Below are positions 50,994-60,130 of a stretch of DNA of 64,000 nt, piece by piece. The notes beneath the pieces were generated by a model. The model searched no databases and was not told the DNA's origin. It saw nothing but the letters and a program-made list of their open reading frames with translations. The stretch lies in NCBI RefSeq assembly GCF_042666505.1, contig NZ_JBHTDN010000001.1, positions 62,001-126,000 on the forward strand. The letters run 5' to 3'. The translations under genes were made by a program, and so were the position numbers. This DNA comes from Parapedobacter sp042666505 (GTDB lineage: Bacteria > Bacteroidota > Bacteroidia > Sphingobacteriales > Sphingobacteriaceae). Numbering within the stretch: position 1 is the first letter of the stretch; each line of letters starts with the position of its first letter.

Positions 50994-51024
50994 TTGTTTG
51001 TCCAAAAAAAATGGGCTAAATTTG
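50994..51024 (+). promoter_or_regulatory. Promoter of the remnant RND locus
   Basis: TTG (50994-50996), 20-base spacer, perfect -7 box TAAATTTG (51017-51024). The ATG at 51032 leaves a leader of five bases or less. Confidence 0.65.
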
Positions 51025-51031
51025 GCCGCTG

Positions 51032-51433
51032 ATGGATAGGATATTATCAACGATTTCGAAAAAATATGGACGAAACTTCCTGGTGTTCGTCTTTATGTTT
51101 TTTACGTTGATCCTGTCGTGCCAGGTAAAAAGCAGTATCAAAAGTCTAGTGGGCCTTCCGGTCAATACGGAGCAAAGCGTACCCAAAGGCGCAATCCGTG
51201 TGTTTGGAAACGGTGCGGAGACCTGTGTCAACGATAAAACCGCTGATACTGAAATTTCGCGGACGACCGCTACCAGTCTTAACGACGTTTTACCCGCGGT
51301 TTTCATGGCCATGGCCTTGCTCTCCCTGATCGGCCTTACGCGCGCCAAGGAACAACCGCATCCCCGGTATGGGAACCTGAAAATTCCGGGTACATTACCT
51401 TTATTTCTCCAACACCGGAGACTCCTCATTTAA
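51032..51433 (+). CDS. Lipoprotein-like small protein, usual neighbour of RND efflux genes
   Basis: 133 residues. Signal with lipobox (FFTLILSC), a middle segment with Cys (AETCVNDKTADTEIS) and a C-terminal helix (AVFMAMALLSLIGL) ending in IPGTLPLFLQHRRLLI. In other Sphingobacteriaceae, proteins with this layout precede a CzcA/CusA-type RND pump (memory, unverified). Here the pump is missing and the reading frame of a broken adaptor starts three bases after the stop. Confidence 0.72.
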   Translation: MDRILSTISKKYGRNFLVFVFMFFTLILSCQVKSSIKSLVGLPVNTEQSVPKGAIRVFGNGAETCVNDKTADTEISRTTATSLNDVLPAVFMAMALLSLIGLTRAKEQPHPRYGNLKIPGTLPLFLQHRRLLI

Positions 51434-51435
51434 TA

Positions 51436-52038
51436 CCGAATCCTGCCCTTCGTCCTGTTGCGCAACTGCAGCGATACCTGCACATCACTGCTCCGTTCGA
51501 TGGCGTCATTACCGCGCGGAACAGCTCGGTCGGTGCGCTGGCCGGCACCGGCGCAGGTGAGCCGCTGTTCAGCTTGTCCAAGGAGAATCCACTGCGGCTG
51601 ACCGTATCGCTGCCCGAAAAACACGCGGCTTCGGTAACACCTGGCATGCGGGCGGCATTCTCCGTCAGGTCACAACCGGGAAAAGTTTTTGAGGCGGTGC
51701 TTTCCCGTACTTCAGGCCTGCTCGACCGGCAGGACCGCTCGCTGACGCTGGAGTTTGACGTGGACAATTCATCGGGCGAATTGCAGGGCGGTGACTATGC
51801 ACGGGTAACGCTGACCTTGCAACGCAACCGTCCTTCACATTGGGTTCCGGGTAAAAGCGTGCTGAATACGCAATCGGGAACCTATGTCATGACGTTGAAC
51901 GGTGACGAAATCCGGCGGATTCCCGTCCAGGAGGGTATCCGTCTGGATACCCTTACGGAGGTGTTCGGCGACCTCTCAGCTGCGGATAACGTTTTGGTGA
52001 AACCCTCGGAAGAAATCAAAACCGGAAAAATTAATTGA
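51436..52038 (+). pseudogene. Truncated HlyD-type RND periplasmic adaptor
   Basis: Reading in frame from 51436, the sequence joins the middle of a membrane fusion protein: LQRYLHITAPFDGVITARNS (lipoyl hairpin end) followed by the beta-barrel (LRLTVSLPEKHAASV, AVLSRTSGLLDRQDRSLTLE) and a final domain ending GKIN. The signal peptide and first ~170 residues are gone, and no start codon with proper context exists before 51574 (TTG). The RND permease expected upstream is absent as well. This looks like the scar of a deletion of about 4 kb. Confidence 0.83.
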
Positions 52039-52090
52039 ATATTGTATGGAATAAACGGATTGAATGAATATTATTGGAATAAATAATCAG

Positions 52091-52693
52091 ATGATGAAAA
52101 AGCAGTTTAACGGTATGGCGATGCGTTTTGGAATTTTTATAATGGTAATTATGGCGTTAACGGCGTGTGGAAATGCCGATAAAAGCCGCACGGGGACTGC
52201 GGCGAATGCAGATTCTGCGGCAGCGGAAACGGCAGCCGTGGCCGAAGAAACCGCACCCGTAGCGGCGGAAGCGCCGGCGGATGCTGGCGTCTCGTTCAAG
52301 GACGAAAACGGAAACGTCGTTTCCGTAAATTCGTTGAAAGGCAAGGTCGTATTCATTAACTTTTGGGCAACGTGGTGCCCACCGTGTATACACGAGATGC
52401 CTTCCATCGATGCGCTGCGAAAGTCCTTTAAAGGAGAAGACAGGATTGCGTTCCTGATGGTGGATGTCGATAATAAGATCGCCCAATCTACCGCTTTTAT
52501 GAAGGATAACAATTACGACTTGCCGGTTTACACGCCAGCGAGTCCCATTCCCTCCGATTACTTGGGCGGAGCAATTCCTACCACGGTTATCCTGAACAAG
52601 CGCGGCGAGATGGTGGGCCGTTTGGAAGGCGGCAGGGATTATACCGATCCGCAAATCGTAAAAGCGCTGAAGGAACTCGTCGGGAATGAGTAG
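52091..52693 (+). CDS. TlpA/ResA-like thioredoxin lipoprotein
   Basis: 200 residues from the double ATG at 52091. Lipobox MALTACG, an Ala/Glu-rich linker (ETAAVAEETAPVAAEAP), then a thioredoxin fold with the redox motif WATWCPPCIHEMP. Ala-Ile-Pro-Thr (GGAIPTTVILNK) provides the cis-Pro loop. It reduces periplasmic disulfides, for example for cytochrome c maturation. An ATG at 52064 would add nine residues. Confidence 0.9.
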   Translation: MMKKQFNGMAMRFGIFIMVIMALTACGNADKSRTGTAANADSAAAETAAVAEETAPVAAEAPADAGVSFKDENGNVVSVNSLKGKVVFINFWATWCPPCIHEMPSIDALRKSFKGEDRIAFLMVDVDNKIAQSTAFMKDNNYDLPVYTPASPIPSDYLGGAIPTTVILNKRGEMVGRLEGGRDYTDPQIVKALKELVGNE

Positions 52694-52768
52694 TTGATTT
52701 TATTGGAAATCGTTCTTGCGAATTAATTGGGTAATCACGAATATTGTATTACTAAAATAATTAGCACA

Positions 52769-53929
52769 ATGGAACGGCACGTGGTACATTGCGATTTGAA
52801 TACGTTTTTCGTATCGGTAGAAAGACTATTGAATAATAGCCTCATGGGTAAGCCCGTGCTGATCGGTGGCAGCAGCGATCGGGGAGTGGTGGCCTCATGC
52901 AGTTACGAGGCCCGGCGGTTCGGTGTGCATAGCGCCATGCCCATGAAACGGGCACTTAGGTTGTGTCCCGAAGCCATCGTGGTGCGGGGCAATCACGATT
53001 TGTACAGCAGGTATTCCCGTGTCGTTACCGAAATCATTGAGGCGTGCACACCCGTTGTCGAAAAGGCGTCCATCGATGAACATTATTTGGATCTCACGGG
53101 CATGGATCGTTTCTTTGGCTGCTGGAAATGGGCGCAGGAACTCCGGCAGCGGATCATGAAAGAGACGGGATTGCCCATATCATTTGGTCTATCGGTTAAC
53201 AAAACGGTTAGCAAGATCGCAACCGGCGAAGCGAAGCCTTGTGGCGAGCGGCACGTCCGAAGCGGCATGGAAAAGCAGTTTTTGGCACCGCTGTCGATCC
53301 GGAAAATTCCAATGGTTGGCGAAAAATGTTATGCGTTGCTTCGTAGTTTGGGTATTTATCAGATTGGCGCCGTACAGCGAATGGAAGCGAAAGCCATGCA
53401 GCGGGTATTGGGTGAAAATGGTCTGGCCATTTGGCGTAAGGCAAACGGACTGGACGATAGCCTTGTGGTACCTTTCCGTGAACAACGCTCAATGAGCAAA
53501 GAGCGTACCTTTCACCAAGATACCGCCGATAGGGACGTACTTCGGCGTGTCTTGGTGAATATCGTTGACAGCTTGGCGTTTGAGTTGCGAAAAGATAAAA
53601 AGCTAACCGGGTGCATTACGCTGAAAATCCGATATTTTAATTTTGATACGCACACCCGGCAATTACGCATCCCCTATACAAATTCAGATCGGGCAATTAC
53701 TGAAAAAGTAATGGAGTTGTTTAAAAAACTCTACCGCGAGCGAGTATTCGTCCGGCTCGTTGGCGTGCGGTTTTCGAATCTTATACAAGGTGCTTATCAA
53801 GTCGATCTGTTTAATGATACATTGGAAGAATTAAACCTGATGCAGGCAATGGATCACATCCGTACCCGGTATGGAGTGCAATACATCCAGAAGGGCATTT
53901 GCCTGCCGGATGAGGGAGCCAGGCACTGA
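52769..53929 (+). CDS. dinB: DNA polymerase IV (Y-family)
   Basis: 386 residues starting MERHVVHCDLNTFFVSVERL. Y-family palm with catalytic Asp (HCDLN) and the S-I-D-E pair (KASIDEHYLDLTGMDRF), followed by the finger/thumb and little-finger domains. The usual D-x-D of the first motif reads D-L-N, so the second Asp is changed. No beta-clamp motif was identified with confidence. Makes error-prone bypass of DNA lesions; fits the alkylation-repair theme of the region. Confidence 0.92.
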   Translation: MERHVVHCDLNTFFVSVERLLNNSLMGKPVLIGGSSDRGVVASCSYEARRFGVHSAMPMKRALRLCPEAIVVRGNHDLYSRYSRVVTEIIEACTPVVEKASIDEHYLDLTGMDRFFGCWKWAQELRQRIMKETGLPISFGLSVNKTVSKIATGEAKPCGERHVRSGMEKQFLAPLSIRKIPMVGEKCYALLRSLGIYQIGAVQRMEAKAMQRVLGENGLAIWRKANGLDDSLVVPFREQRSMSKERTFHQDTADRDVLRRVLVNIVDSLAFELRKDKKLTGCITLKIRYFNFDTHTRQLRIPYTNSDRAITEKVMELFKKLYRERVFVRLVGVRFSNLIQGAYQVDLFNDTLEELNLMQAMDHIRTRYGVQYIQKGICLPDEGARH

Positions 53930-53977
53930 GAGGGATAATATGGATTGCTTTTTGTATTTTGCAGCAAAAAAGACACC

Positions 53978-55018
53978 ATGTCCTATCCACTGTTTTTACC
54001 CCAAAAGGAAAAGCGTGATCTTTACGGAAAAGCGATCCTGGCAGCCGATATCGGCGGTACAAAAACCAGTTTGGGGCTATTTGAATTACGGGATGGCGTG
54101 CTTACGCTATTGCGGGAAACCACCGTTCCGTCGAAGGCGCACGCTACCTTTGAAGGAATTGTCACACAATTCCTTGAAACCAACCCAAGTGCTCCCTACA
54201 TCTTATCGATCGGTGTCGCCGGACCCGTGTTGAATAACCAGGTGAAGCTGACAAATTTATCATGGGAACTCGACGGAGATCGCCTGGAACGCGAGCTGGG
54301 TATCACGCATGCGGTCTTGATCAATGACCTGGAAGCTACGGCGTACGGGCTAACGGGCCTGACCGCTGAAGACATTGCCCCAGTGTTTGACCCGGGTGAG
54401 GGGACACTAGGCAACATGGCCATCCTTGCTCCGGGCACGGGACTGGGCGAAGCGGGTTTGTTCTGGGATGGCGCCGCGTACCGGCCATTTGCTACCGAAG
54501 GCGGACACAGCGATTTCGCACCGCGTACGGAGCTGGATCTCGAGTTACAGACTTATTTAAAAGGCGTGAGCGATATCGTGAGCTGCGAACATGTGGTCTC
54601 GGGTCCGGGTATTTACCGGATTTACCGTTTCCTGCGCGATGTGAAAGGCCATAAAGAACCCGCGTGGCTGACGGAAAACTTCAAGGCCGGCAACGATCCA
54701 GCAGCCGTAATCAGCCATGCGGCCATGCGTGAACTGGACGCCACTTGTATGAAGACCATGGAATTGTTCGTCGCTTATATGGCCCGGGAAGCCACCAGTT
54801 TAGTGCTTAAACACAAAGCCACGGGCGGACTGCTATTAGGCGGCGGCATACCGCCTCGGATTTATCCGTTGCTGCGCGAGGAATTGTTCCGGCGACAGTT
54901 TATCCAGAATTCCCAGATGACGGACCTGCTGGAGGAAGTATCCATCCGGGTAATATTGAATAGCAAGGCCGCCCTGATCGGGGCTGCTTACTTTGGCGCT
55001 TTTGGAGGTGATTTTTAA
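53978..55018 (+). CDS. glk: Glucokinase
   Basis: 346 residues starting MSYPLFLPQKEKRDLYGKAI. Phosphate-1 motif ILAADIGGTKTSLGLFEL, phosphate-2 and adenosine region NMAILAPGTGLGEAGLFWDG, with ATEGGHSDFAPRTELDLELQ, the Glk-type substrate loop. ATP-dependent phosphorylation of glucose in the cytoplasm. An upstream start at 53945 was not preferred. Confidence 0.9.
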   Translation: MSYPLFLPQKEKRDLYGKAILAADIGGTKTSLGLFELRDGVLTLLRETTVPSKAHATFEGIVTQFLETNPSAPYILSIGVAGPVLNNQVKLTNLSWELDGDRLERELGITHAVLINDLEATAYGLTGLTAEDIAPVFDPGEGTLGNMAILAPGTGLGEAGLFWDGAAYRPFATEGGHSDFAPRTELDLELQTYLKGVSDIVSCEHVVSGPGIYRIYRFLRDVKGHKEPAWLTENFKAGNDPAAVISHAAMRELDATCMKTMELFVAYMAREATSLVLKHKATGGLLLGGGIPPRIYPLLREELFRRQFIQNSQMTDLLEEVSIRVILNSKAALIGAAYFGAFGGDF

Positions 55019-55159
55019 GGAATCATGGATGATATTCGCCGCTTTGTTTTATATTTGTCCCGACAAAAGGAAATGGTGTTCTTCCTTACCCAACCGCTCC
55101 GTAAGGGATGCTGATGACGCCTGGTTAAGTGAATAGGAAAGACGTTTAATCAGGATCGT

Positions 55160-56470
55160 ATGCAAAAACGAAATCGGAAGGGATCACGTGCCCGCAGCAC
55201 CAAAATCGGCGTCAAATTTTTTTTCAGGAAGCATCCCGCTATTCCATATATCGGCAAATGGCTGGCCATCAGTTCGGTATTGGGTTTGTGCGTAGGCAGC
55301 GTATCGGCAGGCTTTCTTTTTTCGCTTGAATGGGCCACTTCCGTCAGGGAAAACCATCTGTGGCTGATTGCATTTCTTCCAGTTTCGGGCCTCGCAATCG
55401 GGTTGCTCTATCAGTATTTCGGCAAAGACGTCGAAGCCGGAAATAACCTGCTTATCGAAACCATCCACAGGCCGGGAAACACCATTCCATTCAAGATGGC
55501 TCCTTTTGTGTATGTCGGTACGATTGCAACCCATCTGTTCGGTGGGTCGGCAGGTCGGGAGGGAACTGCCCTGCAAATGGCTGGCGCAATAGCCGATCAA
55601 TTCAGCAAGCCGTTTCGACTGAGTCCGGCGGATAGGAAGGTGTTGATTATATCGGCTGTGGCGGCAGGGTTCGGTTCCGTGTTCGGTACCCCTTTGGCTG
55701 GGGCAGTTTTCGGCTTGGAAGTCTTTTTGATAGGCCGCATTAAATACGATGCGATTTTTCCCGCTTTTGCATCGGCCATTCTCGCCGATGCGGTGACCCG
55801 GATGTGGAAGGCGCCACATACACACTACGCTATAGGAGCCATTCCCGACATGGGTGGGCTGCATGTCGTCTATGCGATCGCGGCGGGTATCGTATTCGGA
55901 CTGTGTGCCGCACTGTTCAGCAGGGCCATGCGCACGGTAGGGTCGGTGTTTAAAGCAAAGATTCCATTCCTGCCATTGCGTTCGTTCGTTGGAGGAGGGG
56001 TGGTGGCCGTTGCTGTTCTGTTAATCGGCACGACCAAATACATCGGGTTGGGGATTCCGACCCTTGTTGCATCGTTCGACCAACAACTGCCTGCGTATGA
56101 TTTTGCGGTAAAAATGGTTTTTACCATTGTCACGTTAGCCGCTGGTTTCAAGGGTGGGGAGGTGACCCCCTTGTTTTTCATCGGTGCAGCGCTGGGAAAC
56201 ACCCTGGCTCTTTTTATTCCCCTCCCCATGGGACTGCTGGCCGGCATGGGATTCGTTGCCGTGTTCGCCGGTGCAACCAATACGCCTCTCGCTTGCATGC
56301 TCATGGGAATGGAGTTGTTCGGTGCCCAATGCGGTATCTATGTGGCCATCGCCTGTATTGTATCGTATTTGTTGTCCGGACCTTACGGTATTTATCTCAA
56401 ACAGCGGGTCGGGGAACCCAAGAACAACAGGTTTAACGCCTACATCGGCAAGCAATTGGGCGACCTCTAG
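55160..56470 (+). CDS. ClC-type voltage-gated chloride channel/antiporter
   Basis: 436 residues with about ten membrane helices. The signature GGSAGREGTALQMAG holds the gating Glu in GREGT, and GTPLAGAVFGLEV and the late Tyr-containing region are in place. No C-terminal CBS domains. Probably exchanges chloride (or fluoride/nitrate) for protons, aiding acid or ion homeostasis. The start at 55160 puts a basic segment before helix 1. Confidence 0.89.
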   Translation: MQKRNRKGSRARSTKIGVKFFFRKHPAIPYIGKWLAISSVLGLCVGSVSAGFLFSLEWATSVRENHLWLIAFLPVSGLAIGLLYQYFGKDVEAGNNLLIETIHRPGNTIPFKMAPFVYVGTIATHLFGGSAGREGTALQMAGAIADQFSKPFRLSPADRKVLIISAVAAGFGSVFGTPLAGAVFGLEVFLIGRIKYDAIFPAFASAILADAVTRMWKAPHTHYAIGAIPDMGGLHVVYAIAAGIVFGLCAALFSRAMRTVGSVFKAKIPFLPLRSFVGGGVVAVAVLLIGTTKYIGLGIPTLVASFDQQLPAYDFAVKMVFTIVTLAAGFKGGEVTPLFFIGAALGNTLALFIPLPMGLLAGMGFVAVFAGATNTPLACMLMGMELFGAQCGIYVAIACIVSYLLSGPYGIYLKQRVGEPKNNRFNAYIGKQLGDL

Positions 56471-56506
56471 CCTGCCGATGTCAATCGGGTATCGGACCTC
56501 CGGCCG

Positions 56507-56887
56507 TTATTTGCCGATTAAGGGTAAGTATTTTCGCCAGTTATCGATGATAATCCATATGAGGATAGCCCATATAACCAATACGACGGGTAACCCTTCC
56601 GGTGCGACAAGAATATGCGTAAGTAATACGCCAACCATCACCGGGAAGACGATCAGCGCTCCCAAAGCCCGGGTTTTGGGAAAGATAATGAGTAAGCCCC
56701 CGATAATTTCTGCTAGGCCGATGAGTGGCAACAGCCATCCGATTTCCATGAACGCGGCGTTGTCTTTGACGACCTCTTCCGGTAAACCTTCGGGTATAGG
56801 CATGTAATGGAAGTGTTTGTCGAGGCCGCTGTTTAGTAACAGTAAGCCGAAGATTGCAGAGAAAACCGTTAAAATTTTGCTTTTCAT
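56507..56887 (-). CDS. DoxX family membrane protein
   Basis: 126 residues with four membrane helices: MKSKILTVFSAIFGLLLLNS, LIGLAEIIGGLLIIFPKTRA, LGALIVFPVMVGVLLTHIL and VVLVIWAILIWIIIDNWRKY. The pattern is DoxX/DoxD-like. Partners are unknown; some DoxX proteins take part in thiosulfate oxidation or oxidative-stress complexes. Confidence 0.85.
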   Translation of the reverse strand: MKSKILTVFSAIFGLLLLNSGLDKHFHYMPIPEGLPEEVVKDNAAFMEIGWLLPLIGLAEIIGGLLIIFPKTRALGALIVFPVMVGVLLTHILVAPEGLPVVLVIWAILIWIIIDNWRKYLPLIGK

Positions 56888-57098
56888 AATGTGTTTTTTG
56901 TTGAATTACCATGCGAATATAACATCGTTACGCAATAGTTAAATCCCTGAAACGCGACAATTTCGGGGGGCATTTATGCCAAGATCCAACAGCCGGGGTA
57001 GGTGGCAGCGTGGCTGGAGAGTTTCCGGACGAGGCATACCGATAATGTAACATAAAATTTATTGCATATTACACGCAATTGTATTAGGTTAGCGGCCC

Positions 57099-58040
57099 AT
57101 GCGAAATCGGTTAATCGGAGGATGCTGCCAGGCTCTTTTTATTGCGTTCTGCGGCTACATTATAGGTTGTTCGGGTGCTGAGGAAAAAGACGAAGACCCC
57201 AGACGCCCTTCTTTTGCGCCCATCGTAGGTATCGACTTTTATGAGGCACGTCGATCATTCGACAATGGGCTGGCTTATGATTCGATCGGCTTTGTGCAAG
57301 AGGCGGAGTGGCACGTGAAGTTTACCCGCGAAGATGCGGTACAAATCTATGTGCCGGGCAGCGATTCGTCCTTTAATTTTCAGATTACCCACGATCACGA
57401 TTCGTTCTTCCATTTTGCAAGGGAAAGTTGGAAAGTGATCGATCTGCATCCGGATAGTATGATGCTTCAACGGCTGAGCCTCGATGGATTGAAAGTGAAT
57501 AAAATCCGCTCAAATGTCTATATGCGGTTCTATTCAAAGGATTATCTCAAGCAACTGGATATCCCGTTGGCGGAATTACGGAAGCCAAGAAAACGCGATA
57601 GCGCTTTTGTAAAGGAGATGGTGGCCCGCGCGAACCGTAATCTGGAAAACGTGGATAGTTCGTTTTCTTCCAAAAATTATCCGAAGCTGATCAGCAAAAG
57701 TCCGATCCTGGAAATTAAGCGCCGGCAATACGACAGTCTCGAATTGATCAGTCAGTCATCAGCTTATGCGTACCTGTATCCGGAGTACGATATCGTCATT
57801 GACAAAGCCTATAAAGACTTTTATTATACGTTTTCGGTATTGGTTGGGCCCGATGGGAGGCTGCGGCTGGGTAAGTTTTTCGTGATGCCGGAATTCGAAG
57901 AATCGCGGCGGAGAGTGCTGTCGGGCATTATCAGCGTTTACCTCCAAAACCTGCTGGAAATCACGCCGGCCACGACGTTAGGGCTTCCTCACAACAGTGT
58001 AGTCTATCTCCGGGTGAAGGGCCGCGCACAGCAACCCTAA
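57099..58040 (+). CDS. Hypothetical exported lipoprotein
   Basis: 313 residues. Signal MRNRLIGGCCQALFIAFCGY with lipobox IIGCSG. Acidic start of the mature part (AEEKDEDPR) suits outer-membrane sorting. The rest is mixed alpha/beta and I recognise no family. The C-terminal region (DFYYTFSVLVGPDGRLRLGK) looks like a small TonB-like or energy-coupling fold, but that is weak. Confidence 0.72.
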   Translation: MRNRLIGGCCQALFIAFCGYIIGCSGAEEKDEDPRRPSFAPIVGIDFYEARRSFDNGLAYDSIGFVQEAEWHVKFTREDAVQIYVPGSDSSFNFQITHDHDSFFHFARESWKVIDLHPDSMMLQRLSLDGLKVNKIRSNVYMRFYSKDYLKQLDIPLAELRKPRKRDSAFVKEMVARANRNLENVDSSFSSKNYPKLISKSPILEIKRRQYDSLELISQSSAYAYLYPEYDIVIDKAYKDFYYTFSVLVGPDGRLRLGKFFVMPEFEESRRRVLSGIISVYLQNLLEITPATTLGLPHNSVVYLRVKGRAQQP

Positions 58041-58137
58041 GCTAGTGGTTGCGGAATTTCTGGTTCGCAAAAAATGAGAAGCAGTTTTCTGATTTCGGGA
58101 GGATTTGTTAATTTAGGGATCAAATTGATAGGGAAAG

Positions 58138-58443
58138 ATGTTTGATAAATTGTTTGAGGCACGTCAGAAGGCCGAGGAAATCAAAAAAAGACTGGACCAC
58201 ATTACGGTCACGGGCGAGGCAGAAGGAGGGCTTATCAAGGTAACGGCAACTGCTAATAAAGAAGTGACGGGAGTACATATCGATCCCGTTTTTTTATCGA
58301 ATGCAGATAAAGAGGAATTGGAGGAACTTCTCGCCGTGGCTGTAAATAACGCCCTGAAGCAAGCAGAGCAAATCAGCCAGGCTGAAATGCAGGGTGCGGC
58401 AAAAGATATGCTGGGTGGCTTGGGCGGTTTATTTGGCCAATGA
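58138..58443 (+). CDS. YbaB/EbfC family nucleoid-associated protein
   Basis: 101 residues. Helix 1 FDKLFEARQKAEEIKKRLDH, beta hairpin ITVTGEAEGGLIKVTATANK, EVTGVHIDPVF, then C-terminal helices with Gly-rich GGLGGLFGQ. YbaB dimers bind DNA without strong sequence preference. Gene is free-standing here, not next to dnaX/recR. Confidence 0.92.
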   Translation: MFDKLFEARQKAEEIKKRLDHITVTGEAEGGLIKVTATANKEVTGVHIDPVFLSNADKEELEELLAVAVNNALKQAEQISQAEMQGAAKDMLGGLGGLFGQ

Positions 58444-58554
58444 TAACAACCATTAGGGATTAATAATTTACAAATGAAACTGCCGCGTCTGTACCATTGG
58501 AAAATGGCGATGAAATGCAGTTTCTTCAACGTACCAAAATAAAATTATTTGCTG

Positions 58555-59238
58555 ATGAAAGCGATCTTTTACGGTCATTCGAGCGTGATGCTCGAGCTGG
58601 AAGGCGCAACGGTGCTGTTCGACCCCTTTATCAGTCCGAACCCCCAAGCTGCTCATATCGATATCAATCGGCTGAAGCCAGATTACATTGTATTAAGCCA
58701 TGCACACGACGATCACGTGGCGGACGTAGCGGTGATTCAGAAAAACAGCCAGGCGAAAGTGATGGCGATCGTGGAAACCGCCATGTGGGTCAATCGGCAG
58801 GATATTCCAGAATCACAGATCATTCCGTTTAACTTTGGAGGCACGGTGCAAACCAATTTCGGCACTATCAAAATGGTATATGCCTTGCATACCAACGGGA
58901 CCCCAGATGGACAATATGGGGGTGTTCCGGCCGGTTACATAGTGAAAAGTGGGGGTAAAACCATTTATTTCGCCGGGGACACCGCTTTGACAACCGAAAT
59001 GAAGTTGTTGGAGCAGTTGGGCCTCGATTGGGCTTTTTTGCCAATCGGTGGGCATTTTACCATGGACGTTGATGACGCGATTACCGCCTGTCGGTTTATC
59101 AATTGTACGCGCGTTGTGGGGATTCATTACGATACGTTCCCCCCGATTACCATCGATAAGAACGCGGCTAAGAAGAAATTTGCAGACGCCGGACTTGATC
59201 TTCACCTACTCGGTATCGGGGAGGCTTTAATCCTGTAA
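58555..59238 (+). CDS. UPF0173 metal-dependent hydrolase (MBL fold)
   Basis: 227 residues starting MKAIFYGHSSVMLELEGATV. Metallo-beta-lactamase fold: SHAHDDHVADV (HxHxDH), GGHFTMDVDDA and the late GIHYDTFPPI. UPF0173 enzymes act on unknown substrates (some hydrolyse N-acyl-phosphatidylethanolamine-like or tRNA-related targets in remote homologs; not shown). A TTG two codons upstream is not needed. Confidence 0.93.
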   Translation: MKAIFYGHSSVMLELEGATVLFDPFISPNPQAAHIDINRLKPDYIVLSHAHDDHVADVAVIQKNSQAKVMAIVETAMWVNRQDIPESQIIPFNFGGTVQTNFGTIKMVYALHTNGTPDGQYGGVPAGYIVKSGGKTIYFAGDTALTTEMKLLEQLGLDWAFLPIGGHFTMDVDDAITACRFINCTRVVGIHYDTFPPITIDKNAAKKKFADAGLDLHLLGIGEALIL

Positions 59239-59269
59239 AGGCCGGCGCCCGCATTGTTTCGGTTTTACG

Positions 59270-60130
59270 TTATTGAGTGACCGATTTGTTGTTGATATGG
59301 TATTGCACCAGGTCATCGATGGGCGACCGGAGGATTCTTCCAACCTTCATACCATATTGAATGGCCGTATCTTCCAGAACGTTGCGGAAATTGTACCCCA
59401 CGGAACCAATGCAATTGAAGGTGTAACGCTGGTAGTCCGGATAACGGGAAACCAAATTGCGGAAGAAATCGTCAAAAGAAGTCTGCACCAATCCGCGGGA
59501 ATAGTTGATGTTGACCATCACGTCATAGACAAACTTGCTGAAACTTGCACAAAAGCGATTGGCCAGTGGTTTCGTATAAACCGCATCCATCACGTCGTCC
59601 GGAGTTAGTTTGAAGGTTTCCCAGAATACAGCCCGTACGTCTTCTGGCATATAGCCGCGTATGTAATCGGTCAATAATTTCTTGCCGATGTAGCAGCCGC
59701 TGCCTTCATCTCCTAATATATAGGCGGCCGAATCAATGTTATGCAGAATGTCTTTTCCGTCATAGATACAGGTATTGGTTCCGGTACCCAGGATTGCAGC
59801 AAATCCAGGTTGATCTCCAAGCAATGCCCTTGCTGCCGCCAAAAGGTCGTGCCCAACAAATACATGGGAGTTTACGAATACTTGCTTGAGGGCCTCGACG
59901 ACAATGGCTGCTTTTTCTTCATTGTGTACGCCTGCACCGTAATAGTTAACCTCGACAATCCGTTCATACGGCAGGTCCTTGGGAAGGCCCTTTTTTAGCG
60001 AATTTACAATGTATTCGCTGTTTACAAAATAAGGATTGTAACCTTCCGTATTGAAATACACTTTCTTTCCAGCGTCATCCAGCAAGCACCAATTGGTTTT
60101 GGTCGATCCTCCGTCTGCAATAATAATCAT
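59270..60130 (-). CDS. BadF/BadG/BcrA-type ATPase, probable N-acetylglucosamine kinase
   Basis: 286 residues of the acetate/sugar kinase fold: IADGGSTKTNWCLLDDAGKK (phosphate 1), ILGTGTNTCIYDGKDIL (phosphate 2), and SAAYILGDEGSGCYIGKKLL. GlcNAc-kinase-like proteins phosphorylate amino sugars recycled from the wall; 2-hydroxyacyl-CoA dehydratase activators of the same fold differ by FeS Cys, not seen here. Confidence 0.88.
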   Translation of the reverse strand: MIIIADGGSTKTNWCLLDDAGKKVYFNTEGYNPYFVNSEYIVNSLKKGLPKDLPYERIVEVNYYGAGVHNEEKAAIVVEALKQVFVNSHVFVGHDLLAAARALLGDQPGFAAILGTGTNTCIYDGKDILHNIDSAAYILGDEGSGCYIGKKLLTDYIRGYMPEDVRAVFWETFKLTPDDVMDAVYTKPLANRFCASFSKFVYDVMVNINYSRGLVQTSFDDFFRNLVSRYPDYQRYTFNCIGSVGYNFRNVLEDTAIQYGMKVGRILRSPIDDLVQYHINNKSVTQ

